Source: Syntrophaceae bacterium UBA6109 (GTDB taxonomy: Bacteria > Desulfobacterota > Syntrophia > Syntrophales > UBA6109). From it: 64,000 bases of DNA. This document shows, piece after piece, positions 36,524 to 44,860 of this stretch. Location of the stretch: positions 1 to 64,000 of the forward strand of contig DIWJ01000026.1 of the NCBI GenBank assembly GCA_002428445.1. The letters are read 5' to 3'. Below the pieces are notes generated by a model. That model was not told the origin of the DNA. It ran no database searches and saw nothing but the letters and a program-made list of their open reading frames with translations. The stretch's first letter is position 1. Each line of letters opens with the position of its first letter. The position numbers and the translations under genes were made by a program.

Positions 36524-37338
36524 GTCGACGCTTCTTCCTCCTGCAGCTTCTTCAGTACGACCTCACGCATCAGGGAAACCGGCGGCTCCGCCCCGGTCCA
36601 GAGGCGGAACTGTTCGGCCCCCTGCCGTACAAACATCTCCACGCCGCCCAGCGTCATGCGCCCGGCGGCCTCCGCCTCGCGGAGGAGGCGCGTGCGGAGC
36701 GGGCGGTAGATGACGTCAACGACCCATTCGGCGGGGCACTCCCTCAAGAGGCGGGCATCCAGCGGAGTCTCGTCCGCCCGCAATCCCATGCCGACCGGCG
36801 TCGTATTGATAACGACATCGGCGCGGACAGCCGCAAGTTCCGCGAAGGCATATCCCGGGCACCCCCATCGGCCAGCCAGTTCGCGGACCTTCTCCGGCGT
36901 CCTGCCAAACACGATCGGCTTTCCGCCGCCGCGCCGGACGGCATGGAGGGCCGCCCGCGCCGTTCCACCCGTGCCGAGAATGGCAAAGGTCCTGCCGGCC
37001 ATCGAAAGGACGTCCGCGAGCGAAAGGAAAAGCGCTTTCCCGTCGGTATTGAACCCGTCGAGGCGGCCGTCCCGCCTGACGATCGTATTGACCGCGCCGA
37101 TTTCTTCCGCTTCTCCGTCCAGACCGTCGAGCAGGTCCATGACCGTTTCCTTGAAGGGAATCGTCACGCTGGCGCCGTCCAGGCGTCCGTCCCGCAAAGA
37201 CTGCACGGGCCCGGCGAGATCTTCAGCGAGGATCGCCTCGTAAGAGCCGGCGATTCCCATCGCCGCCAGGGCGGCATTGTGCATGAGCGGCGAGAGCGTC
37301 TGGGCAACGGGATTCCCGAACAGGGCAAAACGCATCAT
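36517..37338 (-). CDS. aroE: Shikimate dehydrogenase
   Basis: 273 residues. N-terminal substrate domain: F-G-N-P-V-A-Q-T-L-S-P-L-M-H-N, then V-T-I-P-F-K-E-T with the catalytic Lys. NADP domain: L-G-T-G-G-T-A-R-A-A, then the adenine-phosphate loop F-G-R-T-P. It reduces 3-dehydroshikimate to shikimate. The ATG overlaps the aroD stop by four bases. Its C-terminus (E-E-E-A-S-T-S) runs into the inverted repeat that gives the stop codon, so the tail may have been shortened or extended when that element arrived. Confidence 0.94.
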   Translation of the reverse strand: MMRFALFGNPVAQTLSPLMHNAALAAMGIAGSYEAILAEDLAGPVQSLRDGRLDGASVTIPFKETVMDLLDGLDGEAEEIGAVNTIVRRDGRLDGFNTDGKALFLSLADVLSMAGRTFAILGTGGTARAALHAVRRGGGKPIVFGRTPEKVRELAGRWGCPGYAFAELAAVRADVVINTTPVGMGLRADETPLDARLLRECPAEWVVDVIYRPLRTRLLREAEAAGRMTLGGVEMFVRQGAEQFRLWTGAEPPVSLMREVVLKKLQEEEASTS

Positions 37339-38075
37339 GCCTTGTTCTCCTTCCCGCCGCCGAGGATTTCCAGAGTCCGCCGCATCTCTTCCACGGTGAA
37401 CTGGCCGGGGGCCGAGCCTTCATCCGTCCGCAGACAGGCAAACCCGAATTCCGTGCCGAGGAGAGGCGCCGCCAGACGGCTGACCCTCCCCGCCTCGCCC
37501 ATGCAGAAGGCAACAATCGGCTGACATTTCCGTCGTGCATGCGCAACCAGTTCCAGGATGCGGAGATTGTCCTCCGGGCGGACCGCGGCTGTGACAACCT
37601 TCACAACCGCCGCCCCGGCGTCTGTGCAGCGGTCATAGATTCCTTTCAGACGGCGGAGCGACGGCGTCCGCCGGAAGTCGTGGTGCGAGACGATCAGCGA
37701 AGTCCGGAAACCCCTGCGGGCGAGCTGCGCAAGCAGCGCTTTCCGCAGACGCTCGTCTGTCGCGAGTTCGATGTCGACAAATTCCGCGCCCAGTTCCACA
37801 GCATCGATCAGGAGATCAACGCGACGGCGCTCCGCCTCCTCGGGCCGCTCACCATCGGCGGGCGGACGCATTCCTCCCTCGTCCCGGCGACGGTTCGTGA
37901 CAACGACGGCCGGCGGACGGGGAAGCGATCTCGCCCCGGCCAGCAGCGTCGCGAGCGGAACGTCCCCGATCCCGTCCATGCGCAGCTCAACCAGTTCAGC
38001 CACGGCCGCGGCTTCTCTCATGATACGGAGCGCCTCTTTCCCGGACGGCGCCGAAACCGGCACGCAGAGTTTCAT
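37335..38075 (-). CDS. aroD: Type I 3-dehydroquinate dehydratase
   Basis: 246 residues. The type I enzyme forms a Schiff base: E-L-R-M-D near residue 35, catalytic His in V-S-H-H-D-F near residue 135 and Schiff-base Lys in V-V-K-V-V-T near residue 165 are present. It makes 3-dehydroshikimate. ATG 38075 overlaps the pheA stop by four bases; an in-frame GTG at 38087 is an alternative. Confidence 0.93.
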   Translation of the reverse strand: MKLCVPVSAPSGKEALRIMREAAAVAELVELRMDGIGDVPLATLLAGARSLPRPPAVVVTNRRRDEGGMRPPADGERPEEAERRRVDLLIDAVELGAEFVDIELATDERLRKALLAQLARRGFRTSLIVSHHDFRRTPSLRRLKGIYDRCTDAGAAVVKVVTAAVRPEDNLRILELVAHARRKCQPIVAFCMGEAGRVSRLAAPLLGTEFGFACLRTDEGSAPGQFTVEEMRRTLEILGGGKENKA

Positions 38076-39157
38076 GTCTCGACACACCCCCCCTGCGGAT
38101 AAGAACCGGCGACCTTGAGAAACGTTGTGCGGGTCGCCAGTTCCTCGAGGCAGTTTCGGACTTTCCGATCTTCGCAGTGCCCCTCGACGTCGGCAAAGAA
38201 CTGGTATTCCCAGAGCCTCCCCCGGATGGGCCGAGATTCGATCTTCATCAGGTTCACCTGCCGCTGCGCGAAAGGCCGCAGGGCGCGGTAGAGAGAACCG
38301 GGGACATCGGAGACGCTGAACAGGATCGACGTCTTGTCACGTCCCGTGGGGGTGTTCTGTCCTTTCCCGATTACCAGGAAGCGCGTCATGTTAGAGGGCG
38401 CGTCCTCGATCCCTTCGGCGAGGATCTTCAAGCCATAGATCTCCGCCGCGAGACGGCTCCCGACGGCGGCGCTCGTCGCGTCTTCCGAAGCCCGCATCGC
38501 AGCGGCGGAAGTGCTGTCCGCCTCGATCAGCCTGGCGCGGGGCACGTTCGTAGCGAGCCAGATGCGGCATTGGGAAAACGCCTGCGGATGGGAGTAGATG
38601 CATTGGATGGCATTGCGGTTCTTTCGCGTCGCCAGGAGACAATGGCTGATGCGCAGGAAGAGTTCCGCCCGGATGGAGAGCGTCGTGCCGAGAAGACGGT
38701 CGAGGGTGATCCCCACGGTTCCCTCCAGGGAGTTTTCCACGGGCACGACCCCCCAGTCCGCCTTGCCCTTCTCCACTTCATCGAAGACATGGACGATCGA
38801 CGGCAGGAAGGAGAAGTCGGTCTCGCCGCCGAAGTGCGAACGCGCCGCCAGGTGCGTAAAGGAGGCCTCCGGACCGAAACAGGCGACGCGGATCGGGGCC
38901 TGCAGAGCCCGGGACGCAGACAACACCTCCTGAAACACGGCGACAAGTTGACGGTCCGACAGCGGTCCGCCGCTGATCTGCTGCAGCCGATCGAGCACCA
39001 TGCGCTCCTGGACGGGATCGTAGACGGCAAGTCCCGATTCCGTTTTCACCCGGCCGATGCGGATCGACAACTCCGCCCGCTTGTTGAGGGCCTCGACCAG
39101 CGACCGGTCGCATTCGGCGAGTTTCTTCCTCAGCGTGTCCAGCATTCGATCCTTCAT
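38072..39157 (-). CDS. pheA: Chorismate mutase / prephenate dehydratase (P-protein)
   Basis: 361 residues. An AroQ-type chorismate mutase covers about 1-90 (L-A-E-C-D, L-N-K-R-A-E-L-S-I-R-I-G-R-V-K). Prephenate dehydratase follows from about 95 to 275 (F-G-P-E-A-S-F-T-H, V-P-V-E-N-S-L-E-G-T-V, T-R-F-L-V-I-G). A C-terminal ACT domain from about 285 (S-I-L-F-S-V, P-G-S-L-Y-R-A-L, I-E-S-R-P) carries the E-S-R-P motif that binds phenylalanine for feedback inhibition. Overlaps aroB and aroD by four bases on each side. Confidence 0.95.
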   Translation of the reverse strand: MKDRMLDTLRKKLAECDRSLVEALNKRAELSIRIGRVKTESGLAVYDPVQERMVLDRLQQISGGPLSDRQLVAVFQEVLSASRALQAPIRVACFGPEASFTHLAARSHFGGETDFSFLPSIVHVFDEVEKGKADWGVVPVENSLEGTVGITLDRLLGTTLSIRAELFLRISHCLLATRKNRNAIQCIYSHPQAFSQCRIWLATNVPRARLIEADSTSAAAMRASEDATSAAVGSRLAAEIYGLKILAEGIEDAPSNMTRFLVIGKGQNTPTGRDKTSILFSVSDVPGSLYRALRPFAQRQVNLMKIESRPIRGRLWEYQFFADVEGHCEDRKVRNCLEELATRTTFLKVAGSYPQGGCVET

Positions 39158-40245
39158 CGCTTCATCCCCTCGATCGTCTCGATCAGAACATCCTCCGGAA
39201 CGCCGCCGTTGACGAAGGGCATTCCGATCCTCCGGAGCATCACGAAACGGACGCTCTTCCCTTCCTTCTTCTTATCCGCTGCCAGGCGCCGGACAAGGTT
39301 CTTCGCGCGGATCGCGGTCGGGATTTTCCCGGGCAGGCCTGCTCCGTCCATCAGTGACTCGGCCCGTTTCCGGTCCGCCGCCGGGAAGCCGTGCAGCCGC
39401 TCCGACAGGCGGATCGCAGCGACAATCCCCATGCCGACAGCCTCCCCGTGCGCAACGGCATAGCCGGACTCCGCCTCGATGGCGTGCCCCACCGTGTGTC
39501 CGAGGTTGAGGATGCGGCGGATCCCCTGGTCGCGCTCGTCCATCTCCACGATCCCCTTCTTGATCCGGATGGAACGTTCCACGACATTGCCCAGCACTGC
39601 GGGGTCGCCCCGGCGAAGGCCTTCGACGGAGGCCTCCAGCTCCGAAAAAAATTCGGCATCCAGGAGCGCATACTTCACCATTTCTCCCAGGCCGTTGCGG
39701 AAATCGCCCGCCGGGAGCGTCTCCAGAAACCGCAGGTCGACGAAGACCGCCTTCGGCTGGTAGAACGTCCCGAGCAGATTCTTCCCCGCCGGCAGATCAA
39801 CGGCGGTCTTGCCCCCGAGGCAGCTGTCCACCTGGGCCAGGAGTGTCGTCGGTATGTTCAGGAACGGCACCGACCGCATAAAGATGGAAGCGACAAACCC
39901 GGCGAGATCGCCGACAACGCCGCCGCCCAAGGCGATCAGGAGGGTGCTCCGGTCCGCTCCCAGTTCCAGAAGCTTCCCGGCCACGTTCAGGACCGTCTCC
40001 ATGTTCTTGGCGCCTTCGCCGGCCGGTATGGTGATCCAGTCCGTTTTCAGTCCGTCCCGCTCCCAGCGCTCCCTGACCGGTCGTCCGTACAATTCATCCA
40101 CGCGGGCGTCGGTAATGACGACGTATCGGCCGGCGGGAAACTTGCGCGCCACGAGGAGGGCCGCCTGGTCCAGGATGTCGGACCCGATGTGCAGCTCGTA
40201 GGAAAGGGACGGCGCTCGATGCAGATGGACCTTGATGCTCTTCAT
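39154..40245 (-). CDS. aroB: 3-dehydroquinate synthase
   Basis: 363 residues. G-G-G-V-V-G-D-L-A-G-F near residue 100 is the NAD-binding loop, and P-T-T-L-L-A-Q-V-D-S-C-L-G-G-K near 130, E-M-V-K-Y near 190 and the zinc ligands in L-G-H-T-V-G-H-A-I-E near 260 are all present. It closes DAHP to 3-dehydroquinate. The frame extends far upstream inside aroF, but the ATG at 40245 overlaps the aroF stop by four bases (ATGA) and gives the family start. Confidence 0.96.
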   Translation of the reverse strand: MKSIKVHLHRAPSLSYELHIGSDILDQAALLVARKFPAGRYVVITDARVDELYGRPVRERWERDGLKTDWITIPAGEGAKNMETVLNVAGKLLELGADRSTLLIALGGGVVGDLAGFVASIFMRSVPFLNIPTTLLAQVDSCLGGKTAVDLPAGKNLLGTFYQPKAVFVDLRFLETLPAGDFRNGLGEMVKYALLDAEFFSELEASVEGLRRGDPAVLGNVVERSIRIKKGIVEMDERDQGIRRILNLGHTVGHAIEAESGYAVAHGEAVGMGIVAAIRLSERLHGFPAADRKRAESLMDGAGLPGKIPTAIRAKNLVRRLAADKKKEGKSVRFVMLRRIGMPFVNGGVPEDVLIETIEGMKR

Positions 40246-41270
40246 GACGCCGCCCTCCCCCGCCCGCGGACGGCAGCGGTGATCAGCCGGATCTCCTCCA
40301 TGAGTTCGTAAAACTTCTCCGGCTTGAGCGATTGACCTCCGTCGGAGAATGCCTTTTCCGGTTCCGGATGGACCTCCACGATAATCCCGTCCGCCCCCAC
40401 GGCGGCAGCGGCACGGCTGAGGGGAATCACGTACTTCCAGTGACCGGCGGCATGGCTGGGATCGACGATCACGGGCAGGTGGGTCAGTTCCTTGAGAACC
40501 GGAACGGCGCTGATGTCGAGCGTGTTGCGCGTCGCCGTCTCGAAGGTCCGGATGCCCCGCTCGCACAGGATCACCTGGGAATTGCCTGACGACAAGACAT
40601 ATTCGGCCGACATGAGCAGTTCTTCGATCGTCGTCATCATGCCCCGTTTCAGCAGGATCGGTTTTTTCGTCTGGCCGACCCGTTTCAGAAGTGCGAAATT
40701 CTGGATGTTGCGAGCGCCCACCTGGAGGATGTCTGCGTAGGATTCGACCATCTCGACATCGGCCGGATTGACGACCTCCGTAACAACGGGCAGGCCCGTC
40801 GCCTCCCTCGCCAGACTCAGAAGCTTCAGACCCTCCTCCTCCATCCCCTGAAAGCTGTATGGAGAGGTCCGCGGCTTGAAGGCGCCGCCGCGGAGGACGT
40901 GGGCGCCGCCCTTTTTCACAATGAAGGCGCTCTCCATCATCTGCGCCTCGCTCTCCACGGAGCAGGGTCCGGCCATGACGACGAAACCGCCTCCGCCCAC
41001 TTCGACATCTCCCACGCGGACGGCGGTGCATCCTTCCTTGGCCTCCCGGCTTGCGAGCTTGTAGGGTTTGAGGATGGGCACCGTTTTCTCCACCCCGGGC
41101 AGCATCTCGGCGGCCTTGAGATTCGACTTTCCGCGCTCGTCGCCGACGGCGCCGATCACTGTCCGTTCAACGCCGATCGAGGGATGGGCCTGATAGCCGA
41201 CCGACTCGATCCACCCGATAACGGAGTCGATCTCCTTCTGCGTCGCGTTCTTTTTCATGATGATGATCAT
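40242..41270 (-). CDS. aroF: 3-deoxy-7-phosphoheptulonate (DAHP) synthase, class I-beta with N-terminal ferredoxin-like domain
   Basis: 342 residues. An N-terminal regulatory-type domain (about 1-75, [10 protein letters not shown]) precedes the barrel with [25 protein letters not shown] and D-P-S-H-A-A-G-H. This is the Thermotoga-type enzyme in which the N-terminal domain mediates feedback inhibition by Tyr or Phe. It commits PEP and erythrose-4-phosphate to the pathway, and it heads the supraoperon. ATG 41270 has an upstream purine-rich site (GGGGAAGAG); the longer frame to 41384 is terminator sequence. Confidence 0.95.
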   Translation of the reverse strand: MIIIMKKNATQKEIDSVIGWIESVGYQAHPSIGVERTVIGAVGDERGKSNLKAAEMLPGVEKTVPILKPYKLASREAKEGCTAVRVGDVEVGGGGFVVMAGPCSVESEAQMMESAFIVKKGGAHVLRGGAFKPRTSPYSFQGMEEEGLKLLSLAREATGLPVVTEVVNPADVEMVESYADILQVGARNIQNFALLKRVGQTKKPILLKRGMMTTIEELLMSAEYVLSSGNSQVILCERGIRTFETATRNTLDISAVPVLKELTHLPVIVDPSHAAGHWKYVIPLSRAAAAVGADGIIVEVHPEPEKAFSDGGQSLKPEKFYELMEEIRLITAAVRGRGRAAS

Positions 41271-41303
41271 CTTCTCTTCCCCTTCCTCAATGCGCATTTC
41301 CGG

Positions 41304-41341
41304 AAAAAGAAAAGGGCCGCGGGATTTCGCCCCCACGGCCC
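41304..41341 (-). terminator. Second leader terminator, next to aroF
   Basis: On the minus strand a 10-bp stem (41341-41332 with 41323-41314, one G-U pair) is followed by TTTTCTTTTT (41313-41304). It is a good intrinsic terminator only 34 bases before the aroF start, downstream of a first terminator at 41349-41387. Confidence 0.75.
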
Positions 41342-41348
41342 TGAAACC

Positions 41349-41387
41349 AAACAAAAAGCCGTGGGCGGCGCTTTGTCCACCCACGGC
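41349..41387 (-). terminator. Attenuator terminator of the aro supraoperon
   Basis: On the minus strand GCCGTGGGTGG (41387-41377) pairs with CCGCCCACGGC (41368-41358) and is followed by TTTTTGTTT (41357-41349). It lies 23 bases past the leader-peptide stop. Its 5' arm (41382-41375) can instead pair with GTCTGCCC (41437-41430) inside the leader reading frame, giving a predicted antiterminator. Confidence 0.8.
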
Positions 41388-41410
41388 TGAAGCTCGTTAT
41401 GTTTTTTGAC

Positions 41411-41503
41411 TCAACGGCTCCCGGTCAATGGGCAGACCCCTGCGTAATAATAAAACCAGAAACCGAATTCGCTGAACATACGCTGCAGGTTTTTACCGCC
41501 CAT
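41411..41503 (-). CDS. Aromatic amino acid leader peptide (attenuation control of the aro operon)
   Basis: 30 codons with an AAAAGGTG site before the ATG. Residues 10-20 read F-S-E-F-G-F-W-F-Y-Y-Y: four Phe, one Trp and three Tyr codons within eleven. This is the hallmark of a transcription-attenuation leader. Its stop lies 23 bases before a strong intrinsic terminator and it precedes the first gene of an operon making precursors of all three amino acids. A ribosome stalled in the aromatic run would free the downstream segment that can sequester the terminator arm. Codons 23-25 (V-C-P) overlap that segment. Too short for usual gene finders. Confidence 0.85.
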   Translation of the reverse strand: MGGKNLQRMFSEFGFWFYYYAGVCPLTGSR

Positions 41504-41534
41504 CGGGAACACCTTTTCTCTTTTCGTTCGATGA

Positions 41535-41577
41535 CAAAAACACATATCCTTCGGCCTTGTCAAGAAAATATTTTTTT
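41535..41577 (-). promoter_or_regulatory. Candidate promoter of the aro supraoperon with A/T-rich upstream element
   Basis: Minus-strand TTGACA (41563-41558) is preceded by a 14-base A/T tract (41577-41564) of the UP-element type. The -10 box at 17 bases is poor (TTTTTG, 41540-41535), so the exact start is uncertain. Confidence 0.4.
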
Positions 41578-41600
41578 CGAGGGAAACCCCGGGGTTTTCC

Positions 41601-41630
41601 TTGACAGGTTTCCGGCCGCTCCGGTATAGA
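41601..41630 (+). promoter_or_regulatory. Sigma-70 promoter of the c-di-AMP synthase gene
   Basis: TTGACA (41601-41606), 18-base spacer, TATAGA (41625-41630), about 34 bases before the ATG. It is divergent from and close to the aro promoter. Confidence 0.65.
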
Positions 41631-41663
41631 TAAATCACTCCCGCTCTTGTGGATCGGAAATCC

Positions 41664-43124
41664 ATGATATCGTTCGGTGATTTTCTTCAAAATCTGAACA
41701 TCCGCAACCTCCTGGATATCGCGATCATCTCCCTGATGATCTACACGCTCCTGGTCTGGTTCAAGGAGCGCGCTTCGCGCTTCGTCCTGATGGGAATCAG
41801 CCTGCTGGGACTGCTCTACGTCGGGGCGCGGTTCTTTCATCTCTATCTGACGACGGTCGTCCTGCAGGGCTTCTTCACGATCCTCCTGTTCGTTCTGGTC
41901 GTCATCTTTCAGGAAGACCTGCGCAGGCTATTTGAACGCATCGCCATCTGGGGTCGGATCGGCAAGAAGGGATCGGAGCAGGCGTCCCAGCACGACATCG
42001 TCGAGATCATTGCCCACACCGTCTCCAATCTCGCCCGGATGCGGGTCGGGGCGCTGATCGTCCTCCAGGGAGAAGAGCCCCTCGATCGCCACATCCAGGG
42101 CGGGACCCTTCTCGAGGGCATCGTCAGCCAGCCTCTCCTGGAGAGCATCTTCGACCCCCATTCCATCGGCCATGACGGCGCCGTGATCATCGATGATCGC
42201 CGCGTCGTCCGTTTCGGCTGCCACCTGCCTCTGTCGGACAAGGCGAGCCAGCTTTACGGCGTCGGACTCCGGCACACGGCGGCCCTGGGCCTGACCGAGC
42301 GTTCCGACGCCCTCTGCATCGTCGTCTCCGAAGAGACCGGCGGCATCTCGATTGCCAAGGGTGAGACACTCGAGCGGAGGATGAATCCCTCGGACTTCTG
42401 GGTTGCGCTGGAGTCCTTCTACGCAAAGAAGAGGCCCTTGAAGGGCCAATCGTGGCCGCTGCTGCGCTGGCTCAGGGAAAATACGAAGGAAAAGGTCATC
42501 GCCTTGCTGCTGGCGTGCGTCCTGTGGGTTGTCTTCGGATACCAGCGGGAATCCGTTCGCCGGGAATTCATCGTTCCGGTCGAATATACCAAGGTCTCTC
42601 CGCAATGGGTGCTCGAGGAGCCCCGCATCACGGAGGCGAAAATCATGCTGATGGGACCTCCCCAGGCCTTCCAGTTGCTCGACGAGGGCACGCTGAAGGT
42701 GTCGCTGGATCTGTCTTCCCTGAAAGAGGGGCGCCAGGATTTTGTCCTGTCCAAGGATATGGTGAAGACTCCCTCGACGCTGACCGTCGTCGGCATCAAG
42801 CCCACCCGGGCGGCGATCGTGGCCTACCGGCTCATGAACGTTTCCGCTCCCGTGGAGATCGTCACCGCCGGTGAGCCGCCGCCGGGTTTGGCGGTCGAGG
42901 AGATCACCGCCTCTCCCGCCACCGTGGAATATCTGATGCCTTCCCGGTACGCGCACGGCGTCCTGACGGTCCGTACGGAACCGATCAACCTGTCCGCATT
43001 GACCTCGACCCAGACACTCTCCCCCAAACTGATCTTCCCTCCGGAGGCACAGTTCCGGCAGAACCGGGAACCCCTTATCAAGGTGCTGGTGACATTGAAG
43101 AAGAAGGGCAGGCAGCGGGACTGA
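41664..43124 (+). CDS. cdaA: Diadenylate cyclase (CdaA type) fused to YbbR/CdaR domains
   Basis: About 486 residues. Three N-terminal membrane helices (about 15-90) are followed by a DAC domain (about 95-260) with the catalytic D-G-A-V-I-I and R-H-T-A-A-L-G motifs intact, so c-di-AMP synthesis is likely. After a further membrane helix (V-I-A-L-L-L-A-C-V-L-W-V-V-F, about 280-295) come at least two YbbR repeats on the outer face. In Firmicutes CdaA and its regulator CdaR (YbbR) are separate adjacent genes; here they are one polypeptide. glmM, the usual third gene, is not adjacent. An in-frame GTG at 41649 is an alternative start. Confidence 0.88.
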   Translation: MISFGDFLQNLNIRNLLDIAIISLMIYTLLVWFKERASRFVLMGISLLGLLYVGARFFHLYLTTVVLQGFFTILLFVLVVIFQEDLRRLFERIAIWGRIGKKGSEQASQHDIVEIIAHTVSNLARMRVGALIVLQGEEPLDRHIQGGTLLEGIVSQPLLESIFDPHSIGHDGAVIIDDRRVVRFGCHLPLSDKASQLYGVGLRHTAALGLTERSDALCIVVSEETGGISIAKGETLERRMNPSDFWVALESFYAKKRPLKGQSWPLLRWLRENTKEKVIALLLACVLWVVFGYQRESVRREFIVPVEYTKVSPQWVLEEPRITEAKIMLMGPPQAFQLLDEGTLKVSLDLSSLKEGRQDFVLSKDMVKTPSTLTVVGIKPTRAAIVAYRLMNVSAPVEIVTAGEPPPGLAVEEITASPATVEYLMPSRYAHGVLTVRTEPINLSALTSTQTLSPKLIFPPEAQFRQNREPLIKVLVTLKKKGRQRD

Positions 43125-43130
43125 TTGCCG

Positions 43131-44585
43131 TCAGCGGTAATCCTCCTTGCGGATACCGTACCGGGTCAGAAGTTTGTGGATCTGGCGCGTCGTGACGCCT
43201 GCGGCATTGGCCGTGGCATTGATCCGTCCGCGGTGCTGCGCAAGCAGTTCCTTGAGATAGAGCCCCTCCGCCTCGCGAGCCGCCCGGTTCCTGACATCGG
43301 CCAGTTTAGGCGCGGCGCCGTTCCGAACCGGGGCCGTTGCCGGCGCGGCAGGAGCGCCGATCAGCTCGGCGGGAAAACTTCCGGGGGTAAGCACGGACGT
43401 CTTCTCCAGGATATAGGCCCGTTCGATCAGGTTCTGCAGTTCGCGGATATTCCCCGGCCATGCGTAGCGCCGGAACGCCTCCATCACCTGCGGATGGACG
43501 TAATGGATTCCCTTCCGTCCGAAGCGATTGACGTCCTTGAGAAAAACATCGACCAGAAGCGGAATGTCCTCCCGGCGCTCCCGCAGCGGAGGAAGTTCGA
43601 TCGGAAACACATTGAGCCGGAAATACAGATCGCTCCGAAAGGCCCCGGTTTCGACCATCGCCTTGAGATTCATGTTGGACGCGGCAAGAATCCGCACATC
43701 CGCGTCGATCTCTTCCTGCCCCCCGACGCGCTGAAAAGTCTTCTCCTGAAGAACCTGCAAGAGCTTGATCTGGGATGCCGGCGCCATGGTGCCGACCTCG
43801 TCGAGGAAGATGGTCCCGCCGCGGGCCAGTTCGAACTTGCCGAGCTTGCGCGTCACCGCCCCTGTGAAGGCCCCGCGCTCATGTCCGAACAGTTCGCTTT
43901 CCAGCAGTGTTTCCGGAACGGCGCCGCAGTGCACGCTGATGAACGGGAAATCGGCGCGGTTGCTGTGACGATGAACGAGGCGCGCCAGCATGCTTTTGCC
44001 CGTTCCCGTCTCGCCGACGAGCAGAACCGTGCTGCGGGTGGGCGCCACCATGCGGACCTGCCCGTAGACGTAGCGCATGAGCGGATTGGCGGTCTGGATC
44101 ATCTGCAGGATGTCGGAACGCCAGAAACGCCCGCGCAGATAATCCAGCTCCTCCTGAGCCAGAAGAGACTCGCGGATGCTGTCCGTTACGTATTTCACCT
44201 CGTCGCGGTTCAGGGGATAGGTAAGGTAATTGGCCGCCCCGGCCTTGACGGCCGATACGGCCTGGCGGATCCGGTCCGTCGGGGCCAGGACAATGACCTC
44301 CGCCGATGGTTGCAGCTGCCAGAGCCGTTGAAGGGCTTCGCCGTAGAGGGCTTCCGACTCCGGTTCGGGCGTCTGTTCCGGCTCGCCCTCCTCCGCCGCG
44401 CCGGCTTGCGCCAGGTCCGGAAGCTGATCCAGCCCCACGAAGACATAGTCAAAGCGGTCCTTGCGGCATGCCTCGATGCAGGCTCCGGCGGTCGAGACGA
44501 AACGGACCTTCCCATCCCCGCGAAAGGATACGCGGATCGCCTCGCAGGACTTGGGGTCGTCGGTCACGACGAGAATCTGTTTCAT
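43131..44585 (-). CDS. Sigma-54-dependent activator with degenerate receiver
   Basis: 484 residues. The N-terminal domain (1-150) looks like a response-regulator receiver, keeping the acidic pair in V-V-T-D-D-P, but where the phosphorylated Asp is expected the sequence is F-D-Y-V-F-V-G, and the conserved Lys-Pro is Y-P. There is an acidic insert ([14 protein letters not shown]). The AAA+ domain is complete ([14 protein letters not shown] loop for sigma-54 contact, D-V-R-I-L-A-A-S-N), followed by a Fis-type helix-turn-helix. It is probably not controlled by phosphorylation. ATG 44585 with GAGG is the start; the longer frame is repeat sequence. No partner kinase adjoins. Confidence 0.88.
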   Translation of the reverse strand: MKQILVVTDDPKSCEAIRVSFRGDGKVRFVSTAGACIEACRKDRFDYVFVGLDQLPDLAQAGAAEEGEPEQTPEPESEALYGEALQRLWQLQPSAEVIVLAPTDRIRQAVSAVKAGAANYLTYPLNRDEVKYVTDSIRESLLAQEELDYLRGRFWRSDILQMIQTANPLMRYVYGQVRMVAPTRSTVLLVGETGTGKSMLARLVHRHSNRADFPFISVHCGAVPETLLESELFGHERGAFTGAVTRKLGKFELARGGTIFLDEVGTMAPASQIKLLQVLQEKTFQRVGGQEEIDADVRILAASNMNLKAMVETGAFRSDLYFRLNVFPIELPPLRERREDIPLLVDVFLKDVNRFGRKGIHYVHPQVMEAFRRYAWPGNIRELQNLIERAYILEKTSVLTPGSFPAELIGAPAAPATAPVRNGAAPKLADVRNRAAREAEGLYLKELLAQHRGRINATANAAGVTTRQIHKLLTRYGIRKEDYR

Positions 44586-44605
44586 CGGTACCTCTAGGCT
44601 GTTGA

Positions 44606-44821
44606 ATCCGACAGCGAGCGCCGCCTCCCCGGGGGCGGACGAGCGAATGAAGAATAAATTTCCTTCCCTGGGGATCGACGATTCTCCAGCGCTTTTCCGG
44701 AGAGTCGTCCATCCGACAGCGAGCGCCATCCGGCGGCTATGCCGCAGGATAAGCGAGCGCATGAAAGTCGAGCCTTCTCCTTAGGGATCGCGGATATCCG
44801 AATCCCGCTTCGGATATCCGC
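44606..44821. repeat. Tandem pair of two-hairpin repeat units
   Basis: Two units of about 105-110 bases begin with the same 17-base ATCCGACAGCGAGCGCC (44606-44622 and 44711-44727). Each then has a first hairpin (44621-44638; 44728-44750), a conserved linker ending GGGATCG, and a second hairpin (arms 44677-44687/44699-44709; 44790-44800/44811-44821). The stem sequences differ between units, but the pairing is kept. It fills the 397-base gap between two sigma-54 activator genes together with the element at 44861. Confidence 0.75.
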
Positions 44822-44860
44822 TAAAACGCCCGTCTGCTGCGTTTCCCTCATCCTTCGCCC

